Shown in pieces: positions 34,607-41,338 of a DNA stretch of 64,000 nt. The translations under genes were made by a program, and so were the position numbers. The notes under the pieces were generated by a model that saw nothing but the letters and a program-made list of their open reading frames with translations, did no database searches and was not told the DNA's origin. Position 1 is the first letter of the stretch; every line of letters starts with the position of its first letter. Origin of the DNA: Pseudomonas lundensis (lineage in GTDB: Bacteria; Pseudomonadota; Gammaproteobacteria; Pseudomonadales; Pseudomonadaceae); NCBI RefSeq assembly GCF_001042985.1, contig NZ_JYKY01000007.1, positions 62,001 through 126,000 on the forward strand. Reading direction: 5' to 3'.

Positions 34607-35226
34607 GGTCGCCTCCTTGGGCGTGGCTCAACCGTTGGATACTCACCGACCTGGCGGGCTTCGTTCTCGTACATCCTGAGAAGAGCGACGCATATAACCT
34701 GGTCGGCATCGGCGCTATCGCAATAGAGATTTACGCGTGCCTTTATCTCGCCAAGCCTGTAGGCGCGGTAGGCGGCGTGAGCATCGTCGGCGCTATCAAA
34801 AATCCCGATACTCTTGGTCTTCCCGAAGCTTTTGTAACGAGCCCTGAATCTCTTCCCATGCATGTGAACGCCCATCGGAAGGTCTCTATTTTTTGTAGAG
34901 AGATTGGCCAGTAGAGAGTTGATCCATGCAGGAATGAAAAGGCAGGTTTCCGGGCTGTAGATTCGGTTTCCGATAACTTTCAAGTCTTTATCGAGAACCA
35001 TGCCCTCCCAATGCTGTGTGTCCATCCATTCTTTAAAGCGCGAATACTTAAGCCAATCGGGATCAACCGAGCAGCCTTGATAGGTCGGATACAAAGCAAG
35101 GTACTCGGGTGAATAGCACCGGCCCAACATCCGGACCCAAGCCCGGTAACGCTGATCATCGGCGCGGCCTATCCCACCCCAAGGAGCATCATTTATCCCT
35201 ACGCCATAGACTAGAGATCGGCTCAT
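34603..35226 (-). CDS. HNH/AP2-like phage DNA-binding protein
   Basis: This 207-residue protein follows a pattern seen in phage AP2/HNH homing-type proteins: YRAWVRMLGRCY, then GCSVDPDWLKYSRFKEWMD, then YSPETCLFIPAW, followed by an AP2-like GVHMHGKRFRARYKSFGKTK segment. A full HNH catalytic triad is not obvious, so it may bind DNA without cutting, or be a decayed endonuclease. It sits inside the leftward operon with a four-base overlap to the next gene. Confidence 0.65.
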   Translation of the reverse strand: MSRSLVYGVGINDAPWGGIGRADDQRYRAWVRMLGRCYSPEYLALYPTYQGCSVDPDWLKYSRFKEWMDTQHWEGMVLDKDLKVIGNRIYSPETCLFIPAWINSLLANLSTKNRDLPMGVHMHGKRFRARYKSFGKTKSIGIFDSADDAHAAYRAYRLGEIKARVNLYCDSADADQVICVALLRMYENEARQVGEYPTVEPRPRRRP

Positions 35227-35256
35227 TACTTACTCTCTTGCCCATAGGGCGTGGCG

Positions 35257-35502
35257 TTATTCGGTGGGCGGGGCGGGGAGTGGCTGCCAGTGGGTTACTT
35301 TTTTAATGCATTCCCGGATAGCGAACTTTTGAACCTGTCCAAGCTGGTAGAACACACCAGCGCCGCGCCAGATTCCGTCCGGGTGAAGAATTGCCAAGCC
35401 CGTATCCAGGCATGGCTCGCCATCAGCGTCGGAGTGGTAAGCCACGATTACCTCAATCGGGAAACCCGGCAGCCGGTCTTCAACCTTGATCCAATCGCTC
35501 AT
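35257..35502 (-). CDS. DUF551-type phage protein
   Basis: This 81-residue protein opens SDWIKVEDRLPGFPIEVIVA and ends VTHWQPLPAPP, the paired W-x-x-V/THW-x-PLP signature of DUF551 proteins, common in lambdoid phages. The function of the family is unknown. It lies in the leftward early operon. Confidence 0.8.
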   Translation of the reverse strand: MSDWIKVEDRLPGFPIEVIVAYHSDADGEPCLDTGLAILHPDGIWRGAGVFYQLGQVQKFAIRECIKKVTHWQPLPAPPTE

Positions 35503-35523
35503 GGCGACCTCCAGTGTTTGGGG

Positions 35524-35811
35524 TTAGGCGGTGGCTTTGGCGATGAGGTTGTCGTATGCCTCGACTCGCTCGCGCAGGACTGGCATCACATCGACGAGAC
35601 CGCGAAATATCGTCACAACATCTACAAGGGCCAGAAGCAGTTGAGGCGACATCGCCATCAGCTTTGCGTTGGCTTCTCCCTCTTCGATCAGGTGGTTGTA
35701 GGAGGCGATCACGATGTCGCCATCTTCGGCCGTTACCTGCGCCTCGATCTTGTCGACGTGGTTGTAGCCAGACCAATACGACCAGGGCCCAGGCGTATGC
35801 TTCGTTTCCAT
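35524..35811 (-). CDS. Conserved phage early protein (TPGPW family)
   Basis: This 95-residue protein opens METKHTPGPW and contains ANAKLMAMSPQLLLALVD, the two ends of a widespread phage protein of unknown function. The start at 35811 has GGAGA upstream; the ATG at 35823 is less good. It is the first substantial gene of the leftward operon below the non-coding segment. Confidence 0.75.
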   Translation of the reverse strand: METKHTPGPWSYWSGYNHVDKIEAQVTAEDGDIVIASYNHLIEEGEANAKLMAMSPQLLLALVDVVTIFRGLVDVMPVLRERVEAYDNLIAKATA

Positions 35812-36633
35812 GACTTTCTCCATTCATTGGTTCACCTGTATTCGTCAACACTCATGCCTCCCGCTGGTTGCCGATGGGCGCGGGGGAGGAGTGCTGACGT
35901 AATAGAGGCGGGAAGGGTGGGTGATCGTCTTTCCGATCTGTCAGCCCGGTAGCTTGGCGGTGCGCCACCTCATCGCTCTTCGTGGTGCATAGGGTCGGCA
36001 GGAACACACGTTGCTTGTGCCCACCTACTGCGTCGCCACTACTCGCGTTTATCGGTTTGTTTTGGCTTTCGCCGAATAAGTGCAGATGGCCGGAGCTGAT
36101 CCCGGCATGACTGGACTCAAACCAGCCTACGTTTTACGAATGACCGCGACCCTTGCGAGCCGGGCGCTATGGTGTCGATTCACCAGCATCAAGCGGGTCT
36201 GACCGTTCCACCGTTGCTGGCGGACTATGCTTTCGTATCCGATCCCTGAACTACATCAGGGGTGTTTTCCCGTACGTGATCCCATCAGCCTGGGCATTCA
36301 TCTGCTTGTTGCGGTGATGCAGGTGGGCGGTTATAGGCCGCGATTTCGTCCGCATCGGGGTGTGATTTGGCAGGGATTCGAACCCAAAAGACTTACGTCG
36401 ATTTCAGCGGCGCCGCCGTCCTCAACTGCACCAGCTTGGTGTGGCGCCCCTGATCCGCCGAGGCATACTCCAAATTACACCCCGATGCGCTCTCATAGAG
36501 AGGATCGGGCAGTTAACGACAGTGCTGACGTGGTGCCTGTTTTTACAGGGGCAGGCTCCCTGTTTCCTCGCTTTCCACAGTCGAGGGAAATCCATATGCT
36601 TTGACCTCCACAGTCGAAACAAGGAATGCAGTT
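35812..36633. other. Non-coding segment with structured elements (822 bp)
   Basis: No supported gene lies here. It holds the inverted repeat and tRNA-arm-like motif at 36351-36490, a CTCTC-ATA-GAGAG hairpin at 36490-36502 and a CCTGT-TTTT-ACAGG hairpin near 36537-36550. In the PL model it would be transcribed as part of the leftward early message. No complete tRNA could be folded. Confidence 0.55.
36351..36490 (-). ncRNA. Structured RNA candidate with T-arm-like motif
   Basis: Two 20-base arms (36351-36370 and 36471-36490) are inverted copies of each other with one difference, which is a G-U pair if read on the plus strand. Just inside one arm, read on the minus strand, is GGGTTCGAATCCC, the exact consensus of a tRNA T-stem and loop, preceded by a possible variable-arm hairpin (GACGTAAGTC). 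The total of about 114 bases between acceptor-like arms, the lack of a CCA end and no credible anticodon arm argue against an ordinary tRNA. Confidence 0.4.
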
Positions 36634-36915
36634 ATGGCGAATTACATGGTGCGGGTTGAGATCTTCAAGGCTGACGGCGAGGAATACGCAGACCTGCATA
36701 AGGCACTGGAATCGCTTGGCCTCAAAAGGACGGTTCAAGGGGATAATGGGGTTCTCAGGATGCCGCCTGGCACCTACTACGGAGCAAGCTCGCTGGGAAC
36801 CTATGAGCTGAGGGAGAAAGTTAAGACTATTGCCGCCCCCTTCTCCTACCCTGCCGATCCTTCAGTGTTTGTCTCTGAGTCAAGCGACTGGTCTGGCTGG
36901 CTTCGACTAGCCTGA
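36634..36915 (+). CDS. DUF2622/GhoS-like small protein
   Basis: This 93-residue protein opens MANYMVRVEIFKADGEEYAD and has LHKALESLGLKRTV and a LRMPPGTYYG segment, the layout of DUF2622 proteins, which include the type V antitoxin GhoS (an mRNA endoribonuclease). The start at 36634 has AAGGA eight bases upstream. No GhoT-like toxin is evident beside it. The resemblance is from memory of the family pattern, so treat it as tentative. It is convergent with, and overlaps, the next minus-strand gene by 70 bases. Confidence 0.55.
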   Translation: MANYMVRVEIFKADGEEYADLHKALESLGLKRTVQGDNGVLRMPPGTYYGASSLGTYELREKVKTIAAPFSYPADPSVFVSESSDWSGWLRLA

Positions 36916-37079
36916 GACGAACTACCGCCGCCAGCGGAAGGTCTTCCTTTGGGCATTTCACTTACCCAGTAGGCCAGGTAGTTTGAAGCGATGGCGAAAG
37001 CCTCATCAAAAGTGACGCTTTCATCCGTCGCGATCTCCTGAATAATCTGGCGAAACCGCTCAATCTGATCTTCGTTCAT
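36846..37079 (-). CDS. Small hypothetical phage protein
   Basis: This 77-residue protein has a helical acidic N-terminal half (MNEDQIERFRQIIQEIATDE) and a Ser/Gly-rich C-terminal tail. AGGAG lies six bases before the ATG at 37079. The coding 3' end overlaps the convergent GhoS-like gene. The function is unknown. Confidence 0.65.
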   Translation of the reverse strand: MNEDQIERFRQIIQEIATDESVTFDEAFAIASNYLAYWVSEMPKGRPSAGGGSSSQASRSQPDQSLDSETNTEGSAG

Positions 37080-37213
37080 CTCACTCTCCTGCTTTCCGCG
37101 TGGCCCTGAGTAGGGCCACCTGGAGAGCATCCGACTTGAATTTGGTGCCCGGATATTTACCCACGCCGGGCCGTGCTAGCCTCTCCAGTCCCTACAACCG
37201 TTGAGGCAACAAC

Positions 37214-37408
37214 ATGGAAATTGCTAAACCGAAATGCTCGGCATGCGGAGTCGAAGGATTGACTAAGGTCGCCATCCAACCCGCCCCGGCAAACAAGAAC
37301 ATCCTGGTTGCAAGCTGTGGCGACTGCGGAAACATCCATTCAGTGTTTGCAAAGCCTTTTGAGCCGCCTCAGGTGCCGAGAGCAAACCAGGTCGAGATCA
37401 TTCAGTAG
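37214..37408 (+). CDS. Small zinc-ribbon protein
   Basis: This 64-residue protein has two Cys-x-x-Cys knuckles (CSACG and CGDCG) about 28 residues apart, a typical zinc ribbon. GAGG is seven bases before the ATG. The gene runs against the leftward operon. Its end overlaps a convergent 57-residue gene. The role is unknown. Confidence 0.65.
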   Translation: MEIAKPKCSACGVEGLTKVAIQPAPANKNILVASCGDCGNIHSVFAKPFEPPQVPRANQVEIIQ

Positions 37409-37571
37409 CCAGGAACTGAGAGTAAGTGGCGGCTGGGTCCTGCTCAGCACCTTGTCGCCACAACTCAACAAAGTGCCGGTAAGCAGATTCGGCGAACTGC
37501 TTGGCCAACTGATCAAATTCGTCGGTGCCTGGCTTTGGAATTACTTCAATCGTCAATCCTTCAATCTTCAT
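37398..37571 (-). CDS. Small phage protein
   Basis: This 57-residue frame reads MKIEGLTIEVIPKPGTDEFD and then a helical, aromatic stretch (FAESAYRHFVELWRQGAE). GGAGA lies nine bases upstream. It begins three bases after the end of a 36-residue frame, so the two look coupled. It lies directly downstream of the proposed PL promoter. The function is unknown. Confidence 0.55.
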   Translation of the reverse strand: MKIEGLTIEVIPKPGTDEFDQLAKQFAESAYRHFVELWRQGAEQDPAATYSQFLATE

Positions 37572-37574
37572 CTG

Positions 37575-37685
37575 CTAATTCTCCGGTTTGATTTCCCTGA
37601 TACCCCTCGTGAGAAGGTCATCGAGGAAATCTGTTTTCTCCACCACGCGAATCGCCGGATTCATATCTCTGGCCAGGTCACACAT
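37575..37685 (-). CDS. Very small frame downstream of PL
   Basis: This 36-residue frame opens MCDLARDMNPAIRVVEKTDF. The reading frame remains open upstream (through a Cys- and Lys-rich stretch) without a usable start codon, so the true start is uncertain or the gene is truncated. It would be the first product of the leftward early transcript. Confidence 0.35.
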   Translation of the reverse strand: MCDLARDMNPAIRVVEKTDFLDDLLTRGIREIKPEN

Positions 37686-37893
37686 TTCGTGTCCGGTGTT
37701 CTTCCTGGCTGGCTTGCGTGGTTTCGCGTACTCACATGAGGGAGTACGGCAGCTACCAGAGGCTGCATGGACGACGGTTTAGCTTTCTCACCACCGGGGT
37801 TGCCGGTACGTCGTTGGGTCACGTCAGGTTGTGTAAAGAGCGATCAGGCCCTGAGGCCCTGGCGAGTCCCTGTTGGGTGACTCGATGGGGTGA

Positions 37894-37922
37894 ACTATCA
37901 CGCATCGTGTTTATTTCGTCAA
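37894..37922 (-). promoter_or_regulatory. Leftward early promoter PL with operator
   Basis: On the minus strand, -35 TTGACG (37922-37917), a 17-base spacer and -10 GATAGT (37899-37894). The spacer contains AACACGATGCGTG (37911-37899), the same 13-base core that lies in the spacer of the PR candidate. The site would be bound by the prophage repressor and by Cro. Reading goes to the leftward early operon. Confidence 0.6.
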
Positions 37923-37957
37923 CACAAAATGTGATTTATTTTTGCAAATAAACACGG
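37906..37957. repeat. Inverted repeat of operator half-sites
   Basis: CGTGTTTATTT (37906-37916) and its perfect complement AAATAAACACG (37946-37956) form 11-base arms separated by 29 bases. The half-site also occurs in the Cro promoter region, so this is probably an additional operator position. Confidence 0.55.
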
Positions 37958-37967
37958 CCGAAATCTG

Positions 37968-37997
37968 TTTACGCCTGCTACATGGTCGAGCTATGAT
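37968..37997 (+). promoter_or_regulatory. Promoter candidate for the DUF1654 gene
   Basis: -35 TTTACG (37968-37973), an 18-base spacer and -10 TATGAT (37992-37997). It is about 40 bases upstream of the DUF1654 start and next to the operator repeats, so it could also respond to the prophage repressor. Confidence 0.5.
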
Positions 37998-38038
37998 TTT
38001 TCTACTACTGGTTATATGTACAGCTAAGGAGGATTGAA

Positions 38039-38353
38039 ATGGCGAAGGGGCATAAGCATGCGAAACCTACAGCACGGCAGGAAATGAGCGGAGTAGAGCG
38101 CCTAGGGCTGCGAGTTTCAGGAATGATCAATCACCCATTTTCGCAAGAGCGGCGCTGGGTGAAGATTCATCGGCTGGATACCGACGGGGATAGGGAGTGG
38201 GGCGAGGTAATGGGCTTGCTGGCCGAGACGGACGGCATCGACATTACCTTCAACGATGACGAGACGGTGACGCTAAGGTGGGAAGCAAGCGCGGATGATG
38301 AGCGCCCAATTGAAGTGGTCGAGGCGGTAGAGGAGGAGCCAGCGCCTTTCTGA
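38039..38353 (+). CDS. DUF1654 domain protein
   Basis: This 104-residue protein matches DUF1654 as found in Pseudomonas and its phages: RLGLRVSGMINHPFSQERRW followed by VKIHRLDTDGDREWGEVM and an ETDGIDITFNDDETVTLRWE region. The function is unknown. It has a very strong ribosome site (AGGAGG, seven bases before ATG) and its own promoter, and lies between PL and the repressor operon. Confidence 0.75.
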   Translation: MAKGHKHAKPTARQEMSGVERLGLRVSGMINHPFSQERRWVKIHRLDTDGDREWGEVMGLLAETDGIDITFNDDETVTLRWEASADDERPIEVVEAVEEEPAPF

Positions 38354-38363
38354 AGGTCGCAAA

Positions 38364-38387
38364 AAAGCCCGCTCGGTGGCGGGCTTT
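38364..38387 (+). terminator. Terminator after the DUF1654 gene
   Basis: The stem AAAGCCCGC (38364-38372) pairs with GCGGGCTTT (38379-38387). The T tract is short. It is 10 bases after the stop codon. Confidence 0.7.
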
Positions 38388-38481
38388 CTGTAACACCTGG
38401 GACGCCGATCCTTCAGCACTGCCAGTGTGCAATCCCTCGGATTGCCAGTTCAATGGTGGCATGACGAAGGGCAGATACAAG

Positions 38482-38504
38482 AAGCCCGGCGCTGGGCCGG
38501 GCTT
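38482..38504 (-). terminator. Terminator of the repressor operon
   Basis: The stem AAGCCCGGC (38482-38490) pairs with GCCGGGCTT (38496-38504) around a GCTGG loop. It lies just beyond the coiled-coil gene on the minus strand. The following T tract is weak. Confidence 0.6.
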
Positions 38505-38513
38505 TGAATGAGA

Positions 38514-39077
38514 TTACTTGGTGGGCTGCTGTGTAGCGGGCGGGTTGGCCTTGTTACTTTCGTTACCTGAGGCGGAGTCTTTGCCTGATGAAAAGGCCGC
38601 CAGCGTAGTTTGGGCAACCATAAGGGCATTCCCTTGGTTGGTAAAATAAGCACCGACCAAGATTGCAGCCACTGCCAGCAGCTGCACACCAACGGCGGCC
38701 CAATAGTTGTTTTTTACTGTCGCGGCCTGCTTGGCTGCTTCTTCCGCGCCTTCGGCTGCCTTTGTAGCCCGCTCTGCGAGCATCTCAAATCGCTTGTCGC
38801 GCTCAGCCTGCGCCTTGTCTCTCTCAGCTTGAGCTGCAAGGAAACCATCAATTTTGGACGAGACAGATTCAACCCGAGCATCCATCTTGACTTCGATGGT
38901 CTCCATTCGAGCGTTGAATTCTTCGCGTGTGATGTCGTTCATGGGATCAGTATCGCGCGCTAAGAGCATTTTGTCATGTGCGGCTATGGCTATCTTCTTC
39001 TCCAGGTCAGCAATTGTTTCTTCTTGCTTTGCGTACTGTCGCTGGAGCAGGGTTGAGGACACATTTCCTTCCGGCAT
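38514..39077 (-). CDS. Coiled-coil membrane protein in rex position
   Basis: This 187-residue protein has a long helical, charged part with repeats (MDARVESVSSKIDGFLAAQ, AERDKAQAERDKRFEMLAER), then one hydrophobic span (WAAVGVQLLAVAAILVGAYF) and a Ser/Asn/Gln-rich tail. The start may be the ATG at 39077 or the GTG at 39101; an internal ATG at 38942 lacks a ribosome site. It is the last gene of the repressor transcript, the place where lambda carries rexB. The function is unknown; a superinfection-exclusion role is a guess. Confidence 0.65.
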   Translation of the reverse strand: MPEGNVSSTLLQRQYAKQEETIADLEKKIAIAAHDKMLLARDTDPMNDITREEFNARMETIEVKMDARVESVSSKIDGFLAAQAERDKAQAERDKRFEMLAERATKAAEGAEEAAKQAATVKNNYWAAVGVQLLAVAAILVGAYFTNQGNALMVAQTTLAAFSSGKDSASGNESNKANPPATQQPTK

Positions 39078-39090
39078 AGGGTCGCCAGCC

Positions 39091-39339
39091 TTAACTTCCA
39101 CCGTTGAGCACCTGTATTTTTGAAAGCTCGTCCAGAATATCCATCTGTTTTTTCAAGCCTTTGAACTCATCGAGCATTTTTGATCTGAGCGTAGAGGGGA
39201 GGTCTGGCTCCTGGGCCATGGAGGAAACCAAATTCATGATTGTTTCGGTGTTCGCAATACTGAGGGCGTGCAACCTGGATACCAAAAGCTTCAGCTTCAG
39301 TACCTCCTGAAATTGATCCGCGCTTTTATCGTCATCCAT
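39091..39339 (-). CDS. Small helical protein in rex position
   Basis: This 82-residue helical protein opens MDDDKSADQFQEVLKLKLLV and contains several Met/Leu heptads, suggesting a coiled coil. GGAGA is six bases before the ATG at 39339. It precedes the coiled-coil membrane protein in the same transcript as the repressor. Not recognised. Confidence 0.6.
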   Translation of the reverse strand: MDDDKSADQFQEVLKLKLLVSRLHALSIANTETIMNLVSSMAQEPDLPSTLRSKMLDEFKGLKKQMDILDELSKIQVLNGGS

Positions 39340-39382
39340 GCTGCTCTCCAATTCAAAATCTATTAATGCTGCGTCGGGATAC

Positions 39383-39622
39383 CTATCTAGACTTGGCTCG
39401 CGTCACTTGACCGTTTTTCACCTCATCCGCATACCCCGCCAGCCGATCCTCCCCAGCATGAAACACAGTGCACATCTTCAGTGCCGCCTGCGCATCCGCC
39501 TCATTCCCCGCTTGACTCAGCCCATCAGCGATCCTCTTCAGCTCTACGGCCGACCACTTCAGGTCTGAGGCGATGCCCTGTAGGTAGCGCTTGAGGTCTT
39601 GGCTGGGCTTGGTGAGGGGCAT
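39383..39622 (-). CDS. Small protein next to the repressor
   Basis: This 79-residue helical protein opens MPLTKPSQDLKRYLQGIASD. Its ATG lies only four bases after the repressor stop codon, so it is co-expressed with the repressor in the lysogen. The function is unknown. Confidence 0.6.
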   Translation of the reverse strand: MPLTKPSQDLKRYLQGIASDLKWSAVELKRIADGLSQAGNEADAQAALKMCTVFHAGEDRLAGYADEVKNGQVTRAKSR

Positions 39623-39626
39623 GGCA

Positions 39627-40457
39627 TTACACCAAGTTGGCATTCCAGACGAGGAGCACGCGCGCCTGGATGTAGGTCTCATCGATAAAAATGTCCTCGG
39701 CTTTGTGCTTACGGTTGTCCGAGATCATCTTGAATTTGTCTTTCCCCTTCATCTGTAGGCGCTTGATGTACTGGAAGCCCTGATAGGAGAAGAAGTAAAT
39801 CCCGTCGCCGATGAATTCCTTGATGCTGACATCGACCAGTAGCGGATCGCCATGCTTGATGGTTGGCGTCATGGACTGCCCCCAGCCGGTGATCATCTTC
39901 AGATGGAAGTGCTCTTTGAACTCGACGCCCATGGCTCGGAGCTTGGAGGGGCTGACGCGCACGTCCTGGAGCATCTCGGGGAAATCATGAGCAATTTCGC
40001 CGCCGCCCAAAGCTCCGCGCACGTCGTAGTGAGCAATCCATACCTCGTCCCCAACAAGGCCGGGGCGGGAGAAGTCCACCGTGACGACGTTGCTGTCTGC
40101 AGTATCCGCTACGGCAATAATTTTCTGCTTCAAAGCCTCCGGCACATTCTTCCCGCTCTTGGCGAGCATTGCCCGGACTGCATCGGCGGCGCTGCCTGGG
40201 GCGACCGAGGTCTGCGCAGTCTCAAAGCTGAGGGGGCTAAGGTCGGCTGGTGGTGTGCTTAGCAGTAGCTGTGCGTCATCAATTCTGAGCGCTTTGGCTA
40301 TCGCGGAGATGTCAGCCAGGTTTGGCTCTCTGGTCCCCGCCTCGTAATTACCCACTCTCGACTGAGACTTCCAGCCGCAAGCATCTGCCAACTGGGCCTG
40401 GGAGAGGCCAGCTTCTTTCCTGAGGCGCTTTATGCGCTGCGCTAAAGATTCGTTCAT
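39627..40457 (-). CDS. cI: Prophage repressor, XRE HTH plus S24 (LexA-like) domain
   Basis: This 276-residue repressor has an N-terminal HTH (AGLSQAQLADACGWKSQSRV, about 16-35) and a C-terminal LexA/UmuD-type S24 peptidase fold with Ser195 in GWGQSMTPT and Lys232 in YIKRLQ as the catalytic dyad. It should hold lysogeny and be inactivated by RecA-stimulated self-cleavage after DNA damage. No clear Ala-Gly cleavage pair is visible in the linker (Gly-rich DVRGALGGGE is there). No good ribosome site precedes the ATG. It is divergent from the Cro gene. Confidence 0.92.
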   Translation of the reverse strand: MNESLAQRIKRLRKEAGLSQAQLADACGWKSQSRVGNYEAGTREPNLADISAIAKALRIDDAQLLLSTPPADLSPLSFETAQTSVAPGSAADAVRAMLAKSGKNVPEALKQKIIAVADTADSNVVTVDFSRPGLVGDEVWIAHYDVRGALGGGEIAHDFPEMLQDVRVSPSKLRAMGVEFKEHFHLKMITGWGQSMTPTIKHGDPLLVDVSIKEFIGDGIYFFSYQGFQYIKRLQMKGKDKFKMISDNRKHKAEDIFIDETYIQARVLLVWNANLV

Positions 40458-40506
40458 TCGCGGGATTCAATCACGAATTGAAATACCCGGCTTTCACTTA
40501 TTGTGT

Positions 40507-40535
40507 TTGCCTTTAACACGATGCGTGTTTATCCT
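40507..40535 (+). promoter_or_regulatory. Rightward early promoter PR with operator
   Basis: -35 TTGCCT (40507-40512), a 17-base spacer and -10 TATCCT (40530-40535). The spacer holds the perfect palindrome AACACG-ATG-CGTGTT (40515-40529), whose first 13 bases recur in the PL spacer. Repressor binding here would block Cro and the replication operon. Confidence 0.65.
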
Positions 40536-40560
40536 GTGTTTAATTATGAAGGAGCACCAG

Positions 40561-40785
40561 ATGAATCAAGTCCGAATGATCCGCGAGAGGGCTGGCGTCA
40601 CACAGGCAGCGCTGCGCCGGGCGCTCGGCTGGAATCAATCCCGCCTGGCGAATTACGAGTCCGGTCTTCGTTGCCCAGGGCTCAGCGAGGCCCGACTCAT
40701 CGTCAACGCCTTAAATGTGCTCGGCGCGGAGTGCGAGCTGGATGACGCCTTCCCTCCCGAAAAACAGCCATTAACAGCCGCTTAA
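40561..40785 (+). CDS. cro: Cro-like HTH regulator
   Basis: This 74-residue protein is essentially one HTH domain (MIRERAGVTQAALRRALGWN then QSRLANYESG), divergent from the repressor, with AAGGAG eight bases before the ATG. It should oppose the repressor at the shared operators. The frame is open upstream but the ribosome site fixes this start. Confidence 0.85.
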   Translation: MNQVRMIRERAGVTQAALRRALGWNQSRLANYESGLRCPGLSEARLIVNALNVLGAECELDDAFPPEKQPLTAA

Positions 40786-40815
40786 ACCCAATTCATCAGC
40801 CACAAGGAGCAACAC

Positions 40816-41004
40816 ATGCATTACGACCCAAGCCACATGCACGACAAGCCGACAAAGGTGCGCCTCGACGAGGTGGCTGACGATCTGCTTACCGCAATGG
40901 CGAGATACCAGCGCACACAAAAAGCCGTTCTTGCTCGGGAAATACTTGAGCGCGGACTGAACCAGATGATGGAAGAGCTTAACGCAAAGACCGATGTGGC
41001 CTGA
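40816..41004 (+). CDS. Small helical regulator-like phage protein
   Basis: This 62-residue protein has a short basic strand (TKVRLDEVADDLL) followed by two helices, resembling a minimal ribbon-helix-helix unit. AAGGAG precedes the start. It lies directly downstream of Cro, where lambda has cII; no sequence match to CII is seen. Function inferred only. Confidence 0.55.
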   Translation: MHYDPSHMHDKPTKVRLDEVADDLLTAMARYQRTQKAVLAREILERGLNQMMEELNAKTDVA

Positions 41005-41022
41005 AGTTGCCGAGGAGGCCCT

Positions 41023-41214
41023 GTGCCTGAAACAAAACAGCTGGATGTCCAGCTCGAATGGGAAGGAGTCAGCAATCTGGAGTTTTTAGCCAGGCAAGCA
41101 GGCGTAACACCGGAAGAGCTGGCAGCAAGAATCATCAACAAGGAATTGGACCGAATGTCTAGACCACCCCCAAGCAGGGGCAAGGTCAGGTCGCTAGGGC
41201 GAAGGGCTGATTAG
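41023..41214 (+). CDS. Small phage protein
   Basis: This 63-residue protein starts with GTG at 41023, with GAGGAGG upstream. It has an acidic amphipathic helical part (SNLEFLARQAGVTPEELAAR) and a basic C-terminus. No motif recognised. Confidence 0.6.
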   Translation: MPETKQLDVQLEWEGVSNLEFLARQAGVTPEELAARIINKELDRMSRPPPSRGKVRSLGRRAD

Positions 41215-41242
41215 CCCCTTAGGGACTATTAAGGAGCTGCCA

Positions 41243-41338
41243 ATGAAACAACTGATTACCGAATCGCAGGCACAAAAAAGCCACCGGGCAATGGTGGCTT
41301 CTTGTGCAGCACTTAAAACTAATGTCTGGAGCGAATAA
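41243..41338 (+). CDS. Leader peptide of the antirepressor gene
   Basis: This 31-residue frame has an AAGGAG ribosome site seven bases upstream. Its TAA overlaps the next gene's ATG (TAATG), so translation of the two is coupled. It contains a hairpin with terminator-like shape (41278-41300), so leader translation may influence readthrough into the antirepressor. Confidence 0.5.
   Translation: MKQLITESQAQKSHRAMVASCAALKTNVWSE
41278..41300 (+). terminator. Attenuator-like hairpin in the leader
   Basis: AAGCCACC (41278-41285) pairs with GGTGGCTT (41293-41300), after six A and before a short T-rich run. Placement inside a translated leader is consistent with attenuation, but the T tract is weak. 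Confidence 0.45.

Noticed and set aside
36060..36200. Second tRNA-like fold upstream of the inverted repeat
   Set aside because: A five-base T-stem can be drawn on the minus strand, but the loop lacks the invariant C and the anticodon stem does not pair.
36370..36477. Complete tRNA gene
   Set aside because: A T-arm consensus and an acceptor-like pair exist, but the distance is too long, no anticodon arm with a proper loop forms, and there is no CCA end.
38364..38504. Repeated GC hairpins as a CRISPR or REP array
   Set aside because: The two hairpins are simple terminators of different genes and share no spacer-repeat pattern.
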